10,411 nt of DNA from Microcaldota archaeon (GTDB taxonomy: Archaea; Micrarchaeota; Micrarchaeia; Norongarragalinales; Norongarragalinaceae). This document shows positions 5,358-10,411 of this stretch, piece by piece. A program made the position numbers and the translations under genes. Below the pieces are notes generated by a model that worked only from the letters and a program-made list of their open reading frames with translations, was not told the DNA's origin and made no database searches. Numbering within the stretch: position 1 is the stretch's first letter; each line of letters begins with the position of its first letter. The stretch is taken from positions 1 to 10,411 of the forward strand of contig JAGVWL010000030.1 of assembly GCA_018304285.1 (NCBI GenBank). Reading direction: 5' to 3'.

Positions 5358-5645
5358 TTAAACGCCCGGCGGATAATAGCCTGCGGAAGGCTGCTCCGAG
5401 TCTTTCCTGGCTAAAATCGCCAGCACCAAGCCGAGCCCCCCGACCATCGCGTAAAAGCTCAGCTCGCTTTCGCCGAGAAAGTAAACGGCGGCAACGACAG
5501 CCACGCCTATCACTGCAGCTGCAATCGAATAGCTGCCTTTGGAAGTGACGAGCATGAGGATTCCCAGCCCGCCTGCAATCCAGAGCAGCCCGCTTTTGGC
5601 CGCGAGAATCATCAGCACTACTATGAACAACGCGGTGAAATCCAT
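5358..5645 (-). CDS. Four-helix small membrane protein with internal repeat (cluster gene 6)
   Basis: A 95-residue protein with four hydrophobic helices (about 4-15, 18-34, 40-57, 62-79) and a short Gly/Pro/Tyr tail (PSAGYYPPGV). The two halves look like a duplicated hairpin: IAGGLGILML at 23-32 and MVGGLGLVLA at 67-76 occupy the same place 44 residues apart. The first residues, MDFTALFIV, also echo the start of gene 5 upstream (MLDFTAF). It starts at ATG 5645, 22 bp after the stop of gene 5, with GGGA as a modest ribosome site. It is probably the last gene of the unit read from 7760, since a hairpin follows its stop. Function unknown. Confidence 0.7.
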   Translation of the reverse strand: MDFTALFIVVLMILAAKSGLLWIAGGLGILMLVTSKGSYSIAAAVIGVAVVAAVYFLGESELSFYAMVGGLGLVLAILARKDSEQPSAGYYPPGV

Positions 5646-5667
5646 TGACGCTCAATCCCTGTGGCGC

Positions 5668-5988
5668 TTACGGCCCTTCCTCGTCTTCCCGCTCTTTCTT
5701 GTCTGTAGCCCAAGTCCACGGCTTGAAGCCCCAGAAGAACGAGTATGCGACAGTGAGACCGAAAACCAGCCACGCGAACCACGCGTAGGGAATAATCAGC
5801 AGGAAGGTTATGACCGTAGTGATGACTATGCCCACTATTTGCGAAGACACCATTTCAGGATAAATATATTTGTAGAGCATGACGAAATCGAGGATGATTA
5901 TAATCAGCGTGAGCGCGTCCATGAAGTCCGAGAAAATGAATACGGGCACAATCGAAAGGAGTGAAGCGAACGCGGTGAAGTCAAGCAT
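5668..5988 (-). CDS. Four-helix small membrane protein (cluster gene 5)
   Basis: A 106-residue protein with helices at about 5-20 (TAFASLLSIVPVFIFS), 24-41 (DALTLIIIILDFVMLYKY), 49-66 (IVGIVITTVITFLLII) and 68-87 (Trp/Phe/Tyr-rich, YAWFAWLVFGLTVAYSFF). The end is short and highly charged (TDKKEREDEEGP), probably cytosolic. The aromatic-rich last helix with W-G-F-K-P-W-T-W suggests an interface position. ATG 5988 lies 15 bp after the stop of gene 4 with only a weak ribosome site, so expression likely depends on the shared transcript. No family recognised. Confidence that it is a real gene comes from the consistent membrane pattern and the tight packing. Confidence 0.7.
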   Translation of the reverse strand: MLDFTAFASLLSIVPVFIFSDFMDALTLIIIILDFVMLYKYIYPEMVSSQIVGIVITTVITFLLIIPYAWFAWLVFGLTVAYSFFWGFKPWTWATDKKEREDEEGP

Positions 5989-6003
5989 TTTGCATCAAGA
6001 AAA

Positions 6004-6414
6004 CTATTTTTTTCGTTGTTTAACATTCTTTCGCCTTTGCCCGCCGAACGCGCGTTTCACGCCGCGTTCTGCATCCCGTTCAAAGCGCATTATCATCCTG
6101 CGAAGGCCGAGGATGAACTCGCCTTCGTTGAGGACGCCGAGCGCGACGATTCCGAACAAAACTCCAGTCATGAACCAGTTGAACAATTTGTCGGGAAGGG
6201 CGTACGGCGCGGCGTCGGCAGTGCCGTCAGGCGAAATGGCAATGACCGCAGTGGCAGCATACTTGTTTTGCAGGTAATCGTTTACGAACAAGACCAAGAG
6301 CGCGGCGAGGAGGATGACGAACAGCCTCCACTTCAAATTGAAAAAATCCCTGCGGATGCCGTGGGCAGACGCGTAGTAATTTTTCAAAACCCCGAGCTTT
6401 TTCCTGAAACCCAT
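6004..6414 (-). CDS. Basic two-helix membrane protein (cluster gene 4)
   Basis: A 136-residue protein. A basic N-terminal segment of about 30 residues (MGFRKKLGVLKNYYASAHGIR...) precedes helix 1 (31-46, LFVILLAALLVLFVND). A polar loop of about 30 residues (NKYAATAVIAISPDGTADAAPYALPD) follows, probably outside, then helix 2 (78-95, FNWFMTGVLFGIVALGV). The C-terminus (100-136) is strongly basic (RRMIMRFERD... QRRKNVKQRKK). By the positive-inside rule both ends are cytosolic. The tail might contact nucleic acid or acidic lipid, which is speculation. I use ATG 6414 rather than TTG 6420 because AGGT sits nine bases before the ATG, whereas it would be too close to the TTG. It begins six bases after the stop of gene 3. 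Confidence 0.7.
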   Translation of the reverse strand: MGFRKKLGVLKNYYASAHGIRRDFFNLKWRLFVILLAALLVLFVNDYLQNKYAATAVIAISPDGTADAAPYALPDKLFNWFMTGVLFGIVALGVLNEGEFILGLRRMIMRFERDAERGVKRAFGGQRRKNVKQRKK

Positions 6415-6420
6415 TTTCAA

Positions 6421-6774
6421 TCAACCTCTGTACATGGAATAAGGACTAAGAGGAGCCTGCCCTCCCCCTGCCGAAGGCGGCTTCTTGAATACAGTATTGA
6501 AGAACGCGGTCACCATTGGAAGCAGGTAGAGGAAGCCGCTCATGACCAAAAGCCACACGATGACTGAAAAGCTGCCTATCAACGGGTGTTCTATGACGAG
6601 GAAGTAAACGAGAATCGCCCCGACGCTTAACGCTAAAAGCGGGGAGAAACCCACGTGCTGCTGCGCCCAGCTGTAGAAATACCACGCGAGGAAAAGCAGC
6701 CACAGCCACCACGTCCACGTGAGAATGCTCACTGCGTCGTCTATTATCGAAAGCAGGAACAAGTCCATAACCAC
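6421..6774 (-). CDS. Trp-rich three-helix membrane protein (cluster gene 3)
   Basis: A 117-residue protein. Helix 1 (about 17-36) is unusually Trp-rich, with five Trp between residues 20 and 36 (TWTWWLWLLFLAWYFYSW). Helix 2 covers 44-61 (SPLLALSVGAILVYFLV) and helix 3 covers 66-90. The tail is a disordered Gly/Pro/Ser/Tyr stretch (PPSAGGGQAPLSPYSMYRG), similar in flavour to the tail of gene 6 (PSAGYYPPGV). The start is GTG 6774: AAGGTGA, overlapping the stop of gene 2, lies six bases upstream at ideal spacing; ATG 6768 is possible. No family recognised. Confidence 0.7.
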   Translation of the reverse strand: MVMDLFLLSIIDDAVSILTWTWWLWLLFLAWYFYSWAQQHVGFSPLLALSVGAILVYFLVIEHPLIGSFSVIVWLLVMSGFLYLLPMVTAFFNTVFKKPPSAGGGQAPLSPYSMYRG

Positions 6775-6780
6775 GCATTC

Positions 6781-7260
6781 TCACCTTGCACCGTAATTCT
6801 GCTTTTCAAGCGCTTCCCACCGTTGCGCCGACATTCCTTGGGAGTAATAAGAATTCGCAAGGTCTTGTGCGTTGTGCTCGCCTTGCTGCGGCTGAGGTTG
6901 CTGCTGGTCTTCACTCACGTGCCTAAACCTATCCCCGTGGAAGTAATAGCCGAACAGCGGCAGGATTCCGAATTGAATGAGCATTTGAAACTGGCTTCCC
7001 AGGACTATGAACACCATGAACAACAGCACAAGAATGGTTATGCTCACGCCGTGCATGAAAACCAAATACCCGCTTACTATCGAAAGCAAGCCGAAAATCA
7101 AGTCTGCCCGCGCGGGAATGAAAGTCTGGTAAAGCCAGAAGAGGATGTAGCAGAAAACCATTACGCGCACGACGAAATCCAATTCGGAGAGCGTTTCGAA
7201 AACGTCGAAAACCCCTCCCCCGAACAGCACGAAATGCGGCAGCAAAACGGATTCGAACAA
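6781..7260 (-). CDS. Four-helix membrane protein with Gln-rich tail (cluster gene 2)
   Basis: A 159-residue protein. After about 28 residues with a hydrophobic patch, helices lie at 29-47 (FVVRVMVFCYILFWLYQTF), 53-69, 72-89 (VSITILVLLFMVFIVLGS) and 93-107. The soluble C-terminus (108-159) has a Gln/Pro-rich stretch (EDQQQPQPQQGEHN) and then an amphipathic helix (MSAQRWEALEKQ) ending NYGAR. The annotated start is TTG 7260, with GGTG a few bases upstream and an in-frame TGA immediately before it; a start a few codons later is possible. It follows gene 1 by 16 bp and its stop overlaps the ribosome site of gene 3. Function unknown. Confidence 0.7.
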   Translation of the reverse strand: MFESVLLPHFVLFGGGVFDVFETLSELDFVVRVMVFCYILFWLYQTFIPARADLIFGLLSIVSGYLVFMHGVSITILVLLFMVFIVLGSQFQMLIQFGILPLFGYYFHGDRFRHVSEDQQQPQPQQGEHNAQDLANSYYSQGMSAQRWEALEKQNYGAR

Positions 7261-7276
7261 TCACACCACGCCCTTA

Positions 7277-7732
7277 TTACAAATAATTCCTCACGGCTAT
7301 TAAAACAGCGAGTGAGACTGCGCCTATGGCGAAAAACTTGACCGCATCCTGCCAGTGCGCGAAAACGCTTCCCTTGCCTTGATAGTCTTCAATCGCCCCG
7401 CGGCCCAGCAAAGCCGCGGAATATGCGGCGAAAAGCTGGGGGATGGCGAACAAAAGGTCGTAGACGGGCATTATTCCCGCGGAAAGGAGCGAAGCGTACT
7501 TCAGCCCTTCGACGCCCAGCGCAATGGGCGCCGCGATTCCGAAAAACGCTGCGGAAAGGATGAAAACGAACAAAAACGCGTTTATGTAACTCAGCGTATC
7601 TCCCACGACGTAGTTGTAGGGGGGGACCAAGAAAATCAGGTTTTCGCCTTCGTTCGCCGAAGTGTTTAAATAAAGCACTCCGCCGAAGCAGGCGACGAAA
7701 ACCACAATGCCGAGAAAAACCGAAATGTTCAT
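7277..7732 (-). CDS. Four-helix membrane protein (cluster gene 1), possibly SpoIIM-like
   Basis: A 151-residue protein and the first gene of the cluster. Helix 1 is at 3-22, followed by an extracytosolic loop (TSANEGENLIFLVPPYNYVVGD), then helix 2 (47-73, LSYINAFLFVFILSAAFFGI and on), helix 3 (80-110, with GIMPVYDLLFAIPQLFAAYSAALLG) and helix 4 (131-148). The helix 3 segment, a Pro, then a polar turn, a second Pro and small residues, loosely recalls the SpoIIM-family signature (PHGxxExPA followed by small residues), but the spacing between the prolines is longer (9 versus about 6) and the His/Glu are missing, so this is tentative. ATG 7732 is clear; a TATA box at 7760-7767 predicts a leader of only a few bases, and this promoter probably drives genes 1-6. 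Confidence 0.65.
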   Translation of the reverse strand: MNISVFLGIVVFVACFGGVLYLNTSANEGENLIFLVPPYNYVVGDTLSYINAFLFVFILSAAFFGIAAPIALGVEGLKYASLLSAGIMPVYDLLFAIPQLFAAYSAALLGRGAIEDYQGKGSVFAHWQDAVKFFAIGAVSLAVLIAVRNYL

Positions 7733-7759
7733 TTCCGAATTCGATTAAGAAAAAGAGTG

Positions 7760-7767
7760 TATTTAAA
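7760..7767 (-). promoter_or_regulatory. TATA box for the membrane-protein cluster
   Basis: TTTAAATA on the minus strand is centred about 31 bp before ATG 7732, so transcription should start a few bases upstream of the first cluster gene. It lies in the 40-bp gap after the stop of the 7773-8435 gene. Confidence 0.55.
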
Positions 7768-7772
7768 TCTCG

Positions 7773-8435
7773 TTAAACGACGGGTTTCCGGCGTGCTCTC
7801 AAGACGTTGGCAAAATCGGGTCGCGGGAAATTTCCGCCGGCAAGCGGCTTTCCGCGCCGGTTGCGCTCGAGTGCGGCACTGTAGTGCTGCGCACGGCCGG
7901 CGTTGCCCCTCAATCCTGCCAAAAACAAGCCAAACCGCTGGTCTCTCAAGCTAGTCGGGTTTATGGCGCCGCGCAAAGTAGTGCCAAGAGATGCGTTCAC
8001 GCGCGGGATGCCGGTTTGCGCTAACGCTTTTGTTGAAGTAAAACGAAAATCTGGATTGTCTTTAAGGGAGGAAAGCGTGTAGCGGATTGTCATCAGCTTT
8101 TGGGTTGGGGTAAGCGGATGCGGGGCATCAAACCCGCGGCCTCCGATTTTTTTGGAAAGAGAACTAATGACTGCGGCAGCGCTGGTCTCGTCAATGAACG
8201 GCACCACCGAAGTTATAAGAAAGTAAGCCCCGTATTCGATCGGCTGTTTGCTTGCAATTTTGAGTTTCTCTGAAATGTTTTCGCCGAGAGTGCGCAGCAG
8301 GGATTCGTGTTCCGCGTGCACGCCGTGAAGGGCGCCGGCAAGCTTCTCCACTTCGGCCCGATTCAAATGGACTTGCCCCCGAACCGGCTGTGCCCTGTAC
8401 GCTGCAAACCTTTCCATGGGCCGCCTTTGCGGCAT
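7773..8435 (-). CDS. Unknown soluble helical protein
   Basis: A 220-residue protein with no recognised family and no membrane segment. Residues 1-25 are basic (PQRRPMERFAAYRAQPVRGQ). The middle is helical, including LNRAEVEKLAGALHGVHAEHESLLRTLGENISEKLKI in two parts and the hydrophobic EYGAYFLITSVVPFIDETSAAAVISSL. The last 60 residues are Arg/Asn/Pro-rich (RDQRFGLFLAGLRGNAGRAQ, then RRGKPLAGGNFPRPDFANVLRARRKPVV), probably flexible and possibly nucleic-acid binding (inference). The frame also opens with TTG at 8450. I prefer ATG 8435, and a third possibility is ATG 8417. A GGTAATAAAAA box at 8487-8497 would give a leader of about 29 bases to ATG 8435. It runs in the same direction as the membrane cluster but the cluster has its own promoter. 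Confidence 0.6.
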   Translation of the reverse strand: MPQRRPMERFAAYRAQPVRGQVHLNRAEVEKLAGALHGVHAEHESLLRTLGENISEKLKIASKQPIEYGAYFLITSVVPFIDETSAAAVISSLSKKIGGRGFDAPHPLTPTQKLMTIRYTLSSLKDNPDFRFTSTKALAQTGIPRVNASLGTTLRGAINPTSLRDQRFGLFLAGLRGNAGRAQHYSAALERNRRGKPLAGGNFPRPDFANVLRARRKPVV

Positions 8436-8486
8436 AAACAACGGCGTCAAGAAACCACGCTTTTCAATAGAAATTTGTCGAACTTG

Positions 8487-8497
8487 TTTTTATTACC
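8487..8497 (-). promoter_or_regulatory. TATA-like box for the 7773-8435 gene
   Basis: GGTAATAAAAA on the minus strand predicts transcription start near 8464. No strong ribosome site is visible before ATG 8435, so the start of this gene is less certain than the others. Confidence 0.35.
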
Positions 8498-8520
8498 TTT
8501 CAAGGCAAGCCGTTCGCAAC

Positions 8521-8530
8521 GTTTTTAAAC
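8521..8530 (+). promoter_or_regulatory. TATA box for the small Lys-rich gene
   Basis: GTTTTTAAAC predicts transcription start near 8552 and a leader of about 35 bases that carries CGGTG (8575-8579), seven bases before GTG 8587. It forms a divergent promoter pair with the box at 8487-8497. Confidence 0.5.
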
Positions 8531-8586
8531 GAAATCGCTTTACTCATTCAAGTTGCGCTGGGAGCGCGCACGAACGGTGTTTGCAC

Positions 8587-8805
8587 GTGGCGGGGAAAAA
8601 AACCAAGGCGAAAAAAACTTCCAAGCCTAAAGCGAAGAAGACTGCCAAGCATGCTGCGCCGAGAAAAGCAAAGCCCCAGAAAATGAAAGGAAAGAGGAAG
8701 GACAAGTTTTCCATGACCTGGGACGAAATGAAGGAGTCCAAGGAGTGGAAGAGCGATTGGGACGACGATGCGGGCGACTTCGAAGGCGAAAGCACCGAAT
8801 ACTAG
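8587..8805 (+). CDS. 72-residue protein, Lys-rich head and acidic tail
   Basis: Residues 1-40 are low-complexity Lys/Ala/Thr/Pro with repeated KAKK and KPKAKK units, like the tails of basic chromosomal proteins. Residues 41-72 are different: a Trp/Met/Lys/Glu helix (FSMTWDEMKESKEWKSDWDDD) and an acidic end (GDFEGESTEY). The strong charge asymmetry suggests binding of DNA or RNA by the head and of a protein partner by the tail (inference). I set the start at GTG 8587, since a ribosome site (GGTG) lies seven bases upstream and the TATA box at 8521-8530 fits; TTG 8581 would add two residues. An open frame reaching back to 8416 is rejected because it crosses the promoter. The DNA ligase follows 41 bp downstream with its own TATA box. 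Confidence 0.6.
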   Translation: MAGKKTKAKKTSKPKAKKTAKHAAPRKAKPQKMKGKRKDKFSMTWDEMKESKEWKSDWDDDAGDFEGESTEY

Positions 8806-8815
8806 AAAAAACAAG

Positions 8816-8823
8816 AAATAAAA
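8816..8823 (+). promoter_or_regulatory. TATA box for the DNA ligase gene
   Basis: AAATAAAA is centred about 27 bp before ATG 8847, immediately after the stop of the preceding gene. The spacing predicts a leaderless ligase mRNA. Confidence 0.55.
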
Positions 8824-8846
8824 CCCTCTTTTCCGTTTATTCAATC

Positions 8847-10411
8847 ATGGAATTCTCGCGGCTGGCAGAAATCTTTTCCAAACTAACAGCCAAGCGCCTC
8901 GAGATTACCGACGACATCGCAGGCCTGCTCGGCGAATGCCCGAAAAAAGAAGTCAAGCGCGTAGTGTATCTCATTACCGGCGAGCTGCTGCCCCAGCATT
9001 ACGGAATCGAATTGGGAATGGGGGACAAGCTCTGCATTCGTGCCATCGCACTAGTGTCAGGAAAAAGCGACGGCGAAGTTGCCGCGCACTACCGGAAAAG
9101 CGGCGACTTGGGCGACACTGCGCAAGAACTGTTGAAAGCGAAATCCCAGCGCACGCTCGGCTCTTCCAAGCTTTCTACGGAAAAAGTTTACGAAAACTTT
9201 TACAAAATCGCCACATCCGGAGGAAACGGAAGCCAGGATTTGAAAATAAAACTCCTCGCAGACTTGTTGGGCAACGCAACTCCCCTCGAAGCCAAATACA
9301 TAATCCGCTTTGTCACGGGAAAACTCAGGCTGGGCGCGGGCGAGGCGACGGTAATCGACGCGTTGAGCGTTTTGAAAGCGAAGGACAAGAGCCTGCGGCC
9401 CGAACTCGAAAGGGCGTACAATTTCACGAGCGACCTCGGGCTCGTGGCGGAACTGTTTTTTGAAAAGGGAATCGAAGGAACAACGCACTTGCGAGCGAAA
9501 CCCTTCTCCCCAATCCAGCCGGCGCTTGCAGAACGCCTGCCCACGACCGAAGGCATAATGGAAAAGCTCGGCGAATGCGCTGCCGAAGGCAAATATGACG
9601 GTTTCAGGCTGCAAGTGCACAAGCAAAACGAGAAAATAGAAATCTATTCACGGCGTTTGGAAAAAATGACTCACATGTTTCCGGATTTGGTCGCGGAATT
9701 CAGGAAAATCAAGGCGAAGGAATTCATCATCGAAGGCGAAGCGATAGTTTTCGACGAGAAACGCAACCGCTTTCTCCCATTCCAAGCCACGATACAGCGC
9801 AAGAGAAAGCACGGCATCGCGGAAAAAGCGAAATTATTGCCTTTGAAGTTTTTTGTTTTCGATTTGCTGTATTTGAACGGGAAAGATTATACGGAAAAAC
9901 CGTATGGCGAGCGGAGGAAGAAAATCGACGAAGCTTTCTCCGAGGGAAAAATCGTTGCGCCTTCGGAATACATCATCGCAAAGGACGTGCAGGAATTGCA
10001 GGAGTTTTTCGAGCACGCGCTGGGCGAAGGCCTCGAGGGAATAATGGCGAAAGACTTGGCTTCGCCGTACACTGCAGGCGCGCGCAAGTTTTCCTGGATA
10101 AAACTCAAGAAATCCTACGGCGAAGGGCTGACCGACACTGTGGACGGCGTGGTCGTGGGATTTTATTTGGGCAAAGGCAAGCGCACGAAATTCGGCTTCG
10201 GCGGATTGCTTACGGCAGTGTATGACGAGGAAGGAAATCGCTATCGCACCGTATGCAAGATAGGCACGGGGTTCAGCGAAGAACAGATGGCGTGGTTTGA
10301 AAAAACGCTTTCGAAAATTTCGGTGAAGGAAAAGCCCGCGAGCGTGGACGCGCTTATAGACGCGGACGTTTGGGTCCAGCCGAAATACGTCGTGGAAATA
10401 AACGCGGATGA
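8847..10411 (+). CDS. lig: ATP-dependent DNA ligase (3' end outside window)
   Basis: This enzyme seals nicks in duplex DNA through a lysyl-AMP intermediate, for Okazaki fragment joining and repair. The visible 521 residues are in one unbroken frame. Residues 1 to about 215 match the N-terminal DNA-binding domain of archaeal/eukaryal ligases. The nucleotidyltransferase domain has motif I KYDGFR with the AMP-accepting Lys249, motif Ia with the Arg pair R269-R270 (RRLEKMTHMFPDL), motif III IIEGEA (E296), motif IIIa FVFDLLYLNG (Asp339), motif IV EGIMAK (397-402) and motif V WIKLKK (417-422). The OB-fold domain starts after this with VDGVVVGFYLGKG and reaches PKYVVEINAD at the window edge; family members usually need a further 30-60 residues including motif VI. 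No residue is missing. ATG 8847 is supported by the TATA box spacing. It is the archaeal replicative ligase rather than a bacterial NAD-dependent one. Confidence 0.95.
   Translation, partial: MEFSRLAEIFSKLTAKRLEITDDIAGLLGECPKKEVKRVVYLITGELLPQHYGIELGMGDKLCIRAIALVSGKSDGEVAAHYRKSGDLGDTAQELLKAKSQRTLGSSKLSTEKVYENFYKIATSGGNGSQDLKIKLLADLLGNATPLEAKYIIRFVTGKLRLGAGEATVIDALSVLKAKDKSLRPELERAYNFTSDLGLVAELFFEKGIEGTTHLRAKPFSPIQPALAERLPTTEGIMEKLGECAAEGKYDGFRLQVHKQNEKIEIYSRRLEKMTHMFPDLVAEFRKIKAKEFIIEGEAIVFDEKRNRFLPFQATIQRKRKHGIAEKAKLLPLKFFVFDLLYLNGKDYTEKPYGERRKKIDEAFSEGKIVAPSEYIIAKDVQELQEFFEHALGEGLEGIMAKDLASPYTAGARKFSWIKLKKSYGEGLTDTVDGVVVGFYLGKGKRTKFGFGGLLTAVYDEEGNRYRTVCKIGTGFSEEQMAWFEKTLSKISVKEKPASVDALIDADVWVQPKYVVEINAD

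Noticed and set aside
5861..5875. TATA-like ATAAATATATTT inside the 5668-5988 gene
   Set aside because: It encodes the conserved-looking KYIYP segment of the membrane protein and no gene start lies at the right distance downstream.
6655..7341. 228-codon plus-strand open frame
   Set aside because: Shadow of the minus-strand cluster genes 1-3; the translation is His/Gln/Glu-rich noise, whereas the minus-strand frames give well-formed membrane helices and ribosome sites.
7277..7732. Firm assignment of the first cluster gene as SpoIIM
   Set aside because: Only the general layout of prolines and small residues in helix 3 fits; the His/Glu of the signature and the spacing do not, so I keep it as a weak suggestion.
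9057..9626. 189-codon minus-strand open frame inside the ligase gene, and 8936-9463 on the plus strand
   Set aside because: The ligase frame carries all nucleotidyltransferase motifs without interruption, so these are shadows.

Overview
The window reads as archaeal chromosome, probably from a small-genome (DPANN-like) lineage. The evidence is a C-terminal ScpA kleisin fragment, a 99-residue MIP18/DUF59 protein, and an archaeal/eukaryal-type ATP-dependent DNA ligase (KYDGFR active site at Lys249). In addition, many genes have archaeal TATA-like boxes about 26 bp before the start codon or just upstream of a very short leader, which points to leaderless or near-leaderless transcription. The exact taxon is inference. 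Coding density is high and no gene-free stretch exceeds 300 bp. I see no tRNA, rRNA, CRISPR array, insertion sequence or phage gene.

Layout. 1-582 (+) is the 3' end of scpA. It is followed by a small unknown gene (620-979, +) whose original start appears to have been frameshifted. 1000-2442 (-) is a 480-residue protein that resembles a HerA/FtsK-type ATPase whose P-loop has decayed. A divergent promoter region with two overlapping hairpins (2522-2561) separates it from 2603-3157 (+), a protein with a short helical head, a long disordered linker and a helical tail. Next, on the minus strand, come a 50-residue two-helix membrane peptide (3175-3327) and a 95-residue membrane protein (3371-3658). 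A 7-6-7 inverted repeat (3704-3723) lies between the latter and the divergent MIP18-family gene (3799-4098, +).

4119-7732 is the most unusual part: nine consecutive minus-strand genes, all encoding small (95-159 residue) integral membrane proteins, most separated by a few bases, one pair overlapping as ATGA. Transcription appears to start at a TATA box near 7760. A hairpin plus a second TATA element at 5315-5355 splits the run into an upstream six-gene unit and a downstream three-gene unit. The three downstream proteins share a plan of an N-terminal membrane hairpin, a polar linker, a P-x-I-I-like strand and a variable cytosolic tail. With the two genes at 3175-3658 this makes eleven small membrane proteins in about 4.6 kb. 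I cannot assign a function to them, and they are the best candidate here for an undescribed membrane complex.

7773-8435 (-) is a soluble unknown protein. 8587-8805 (+) is a 72-residue protein with a lysine-rich head and acidic tail. 8847 to the window end (+) is the ATP-dependent DNA ligase, missing its extreme C-terminus. ScpA, the HerA-like protein and the ligase are chromosome-maintenance functions, but nothing in the sequence links the membrane cluster to them.
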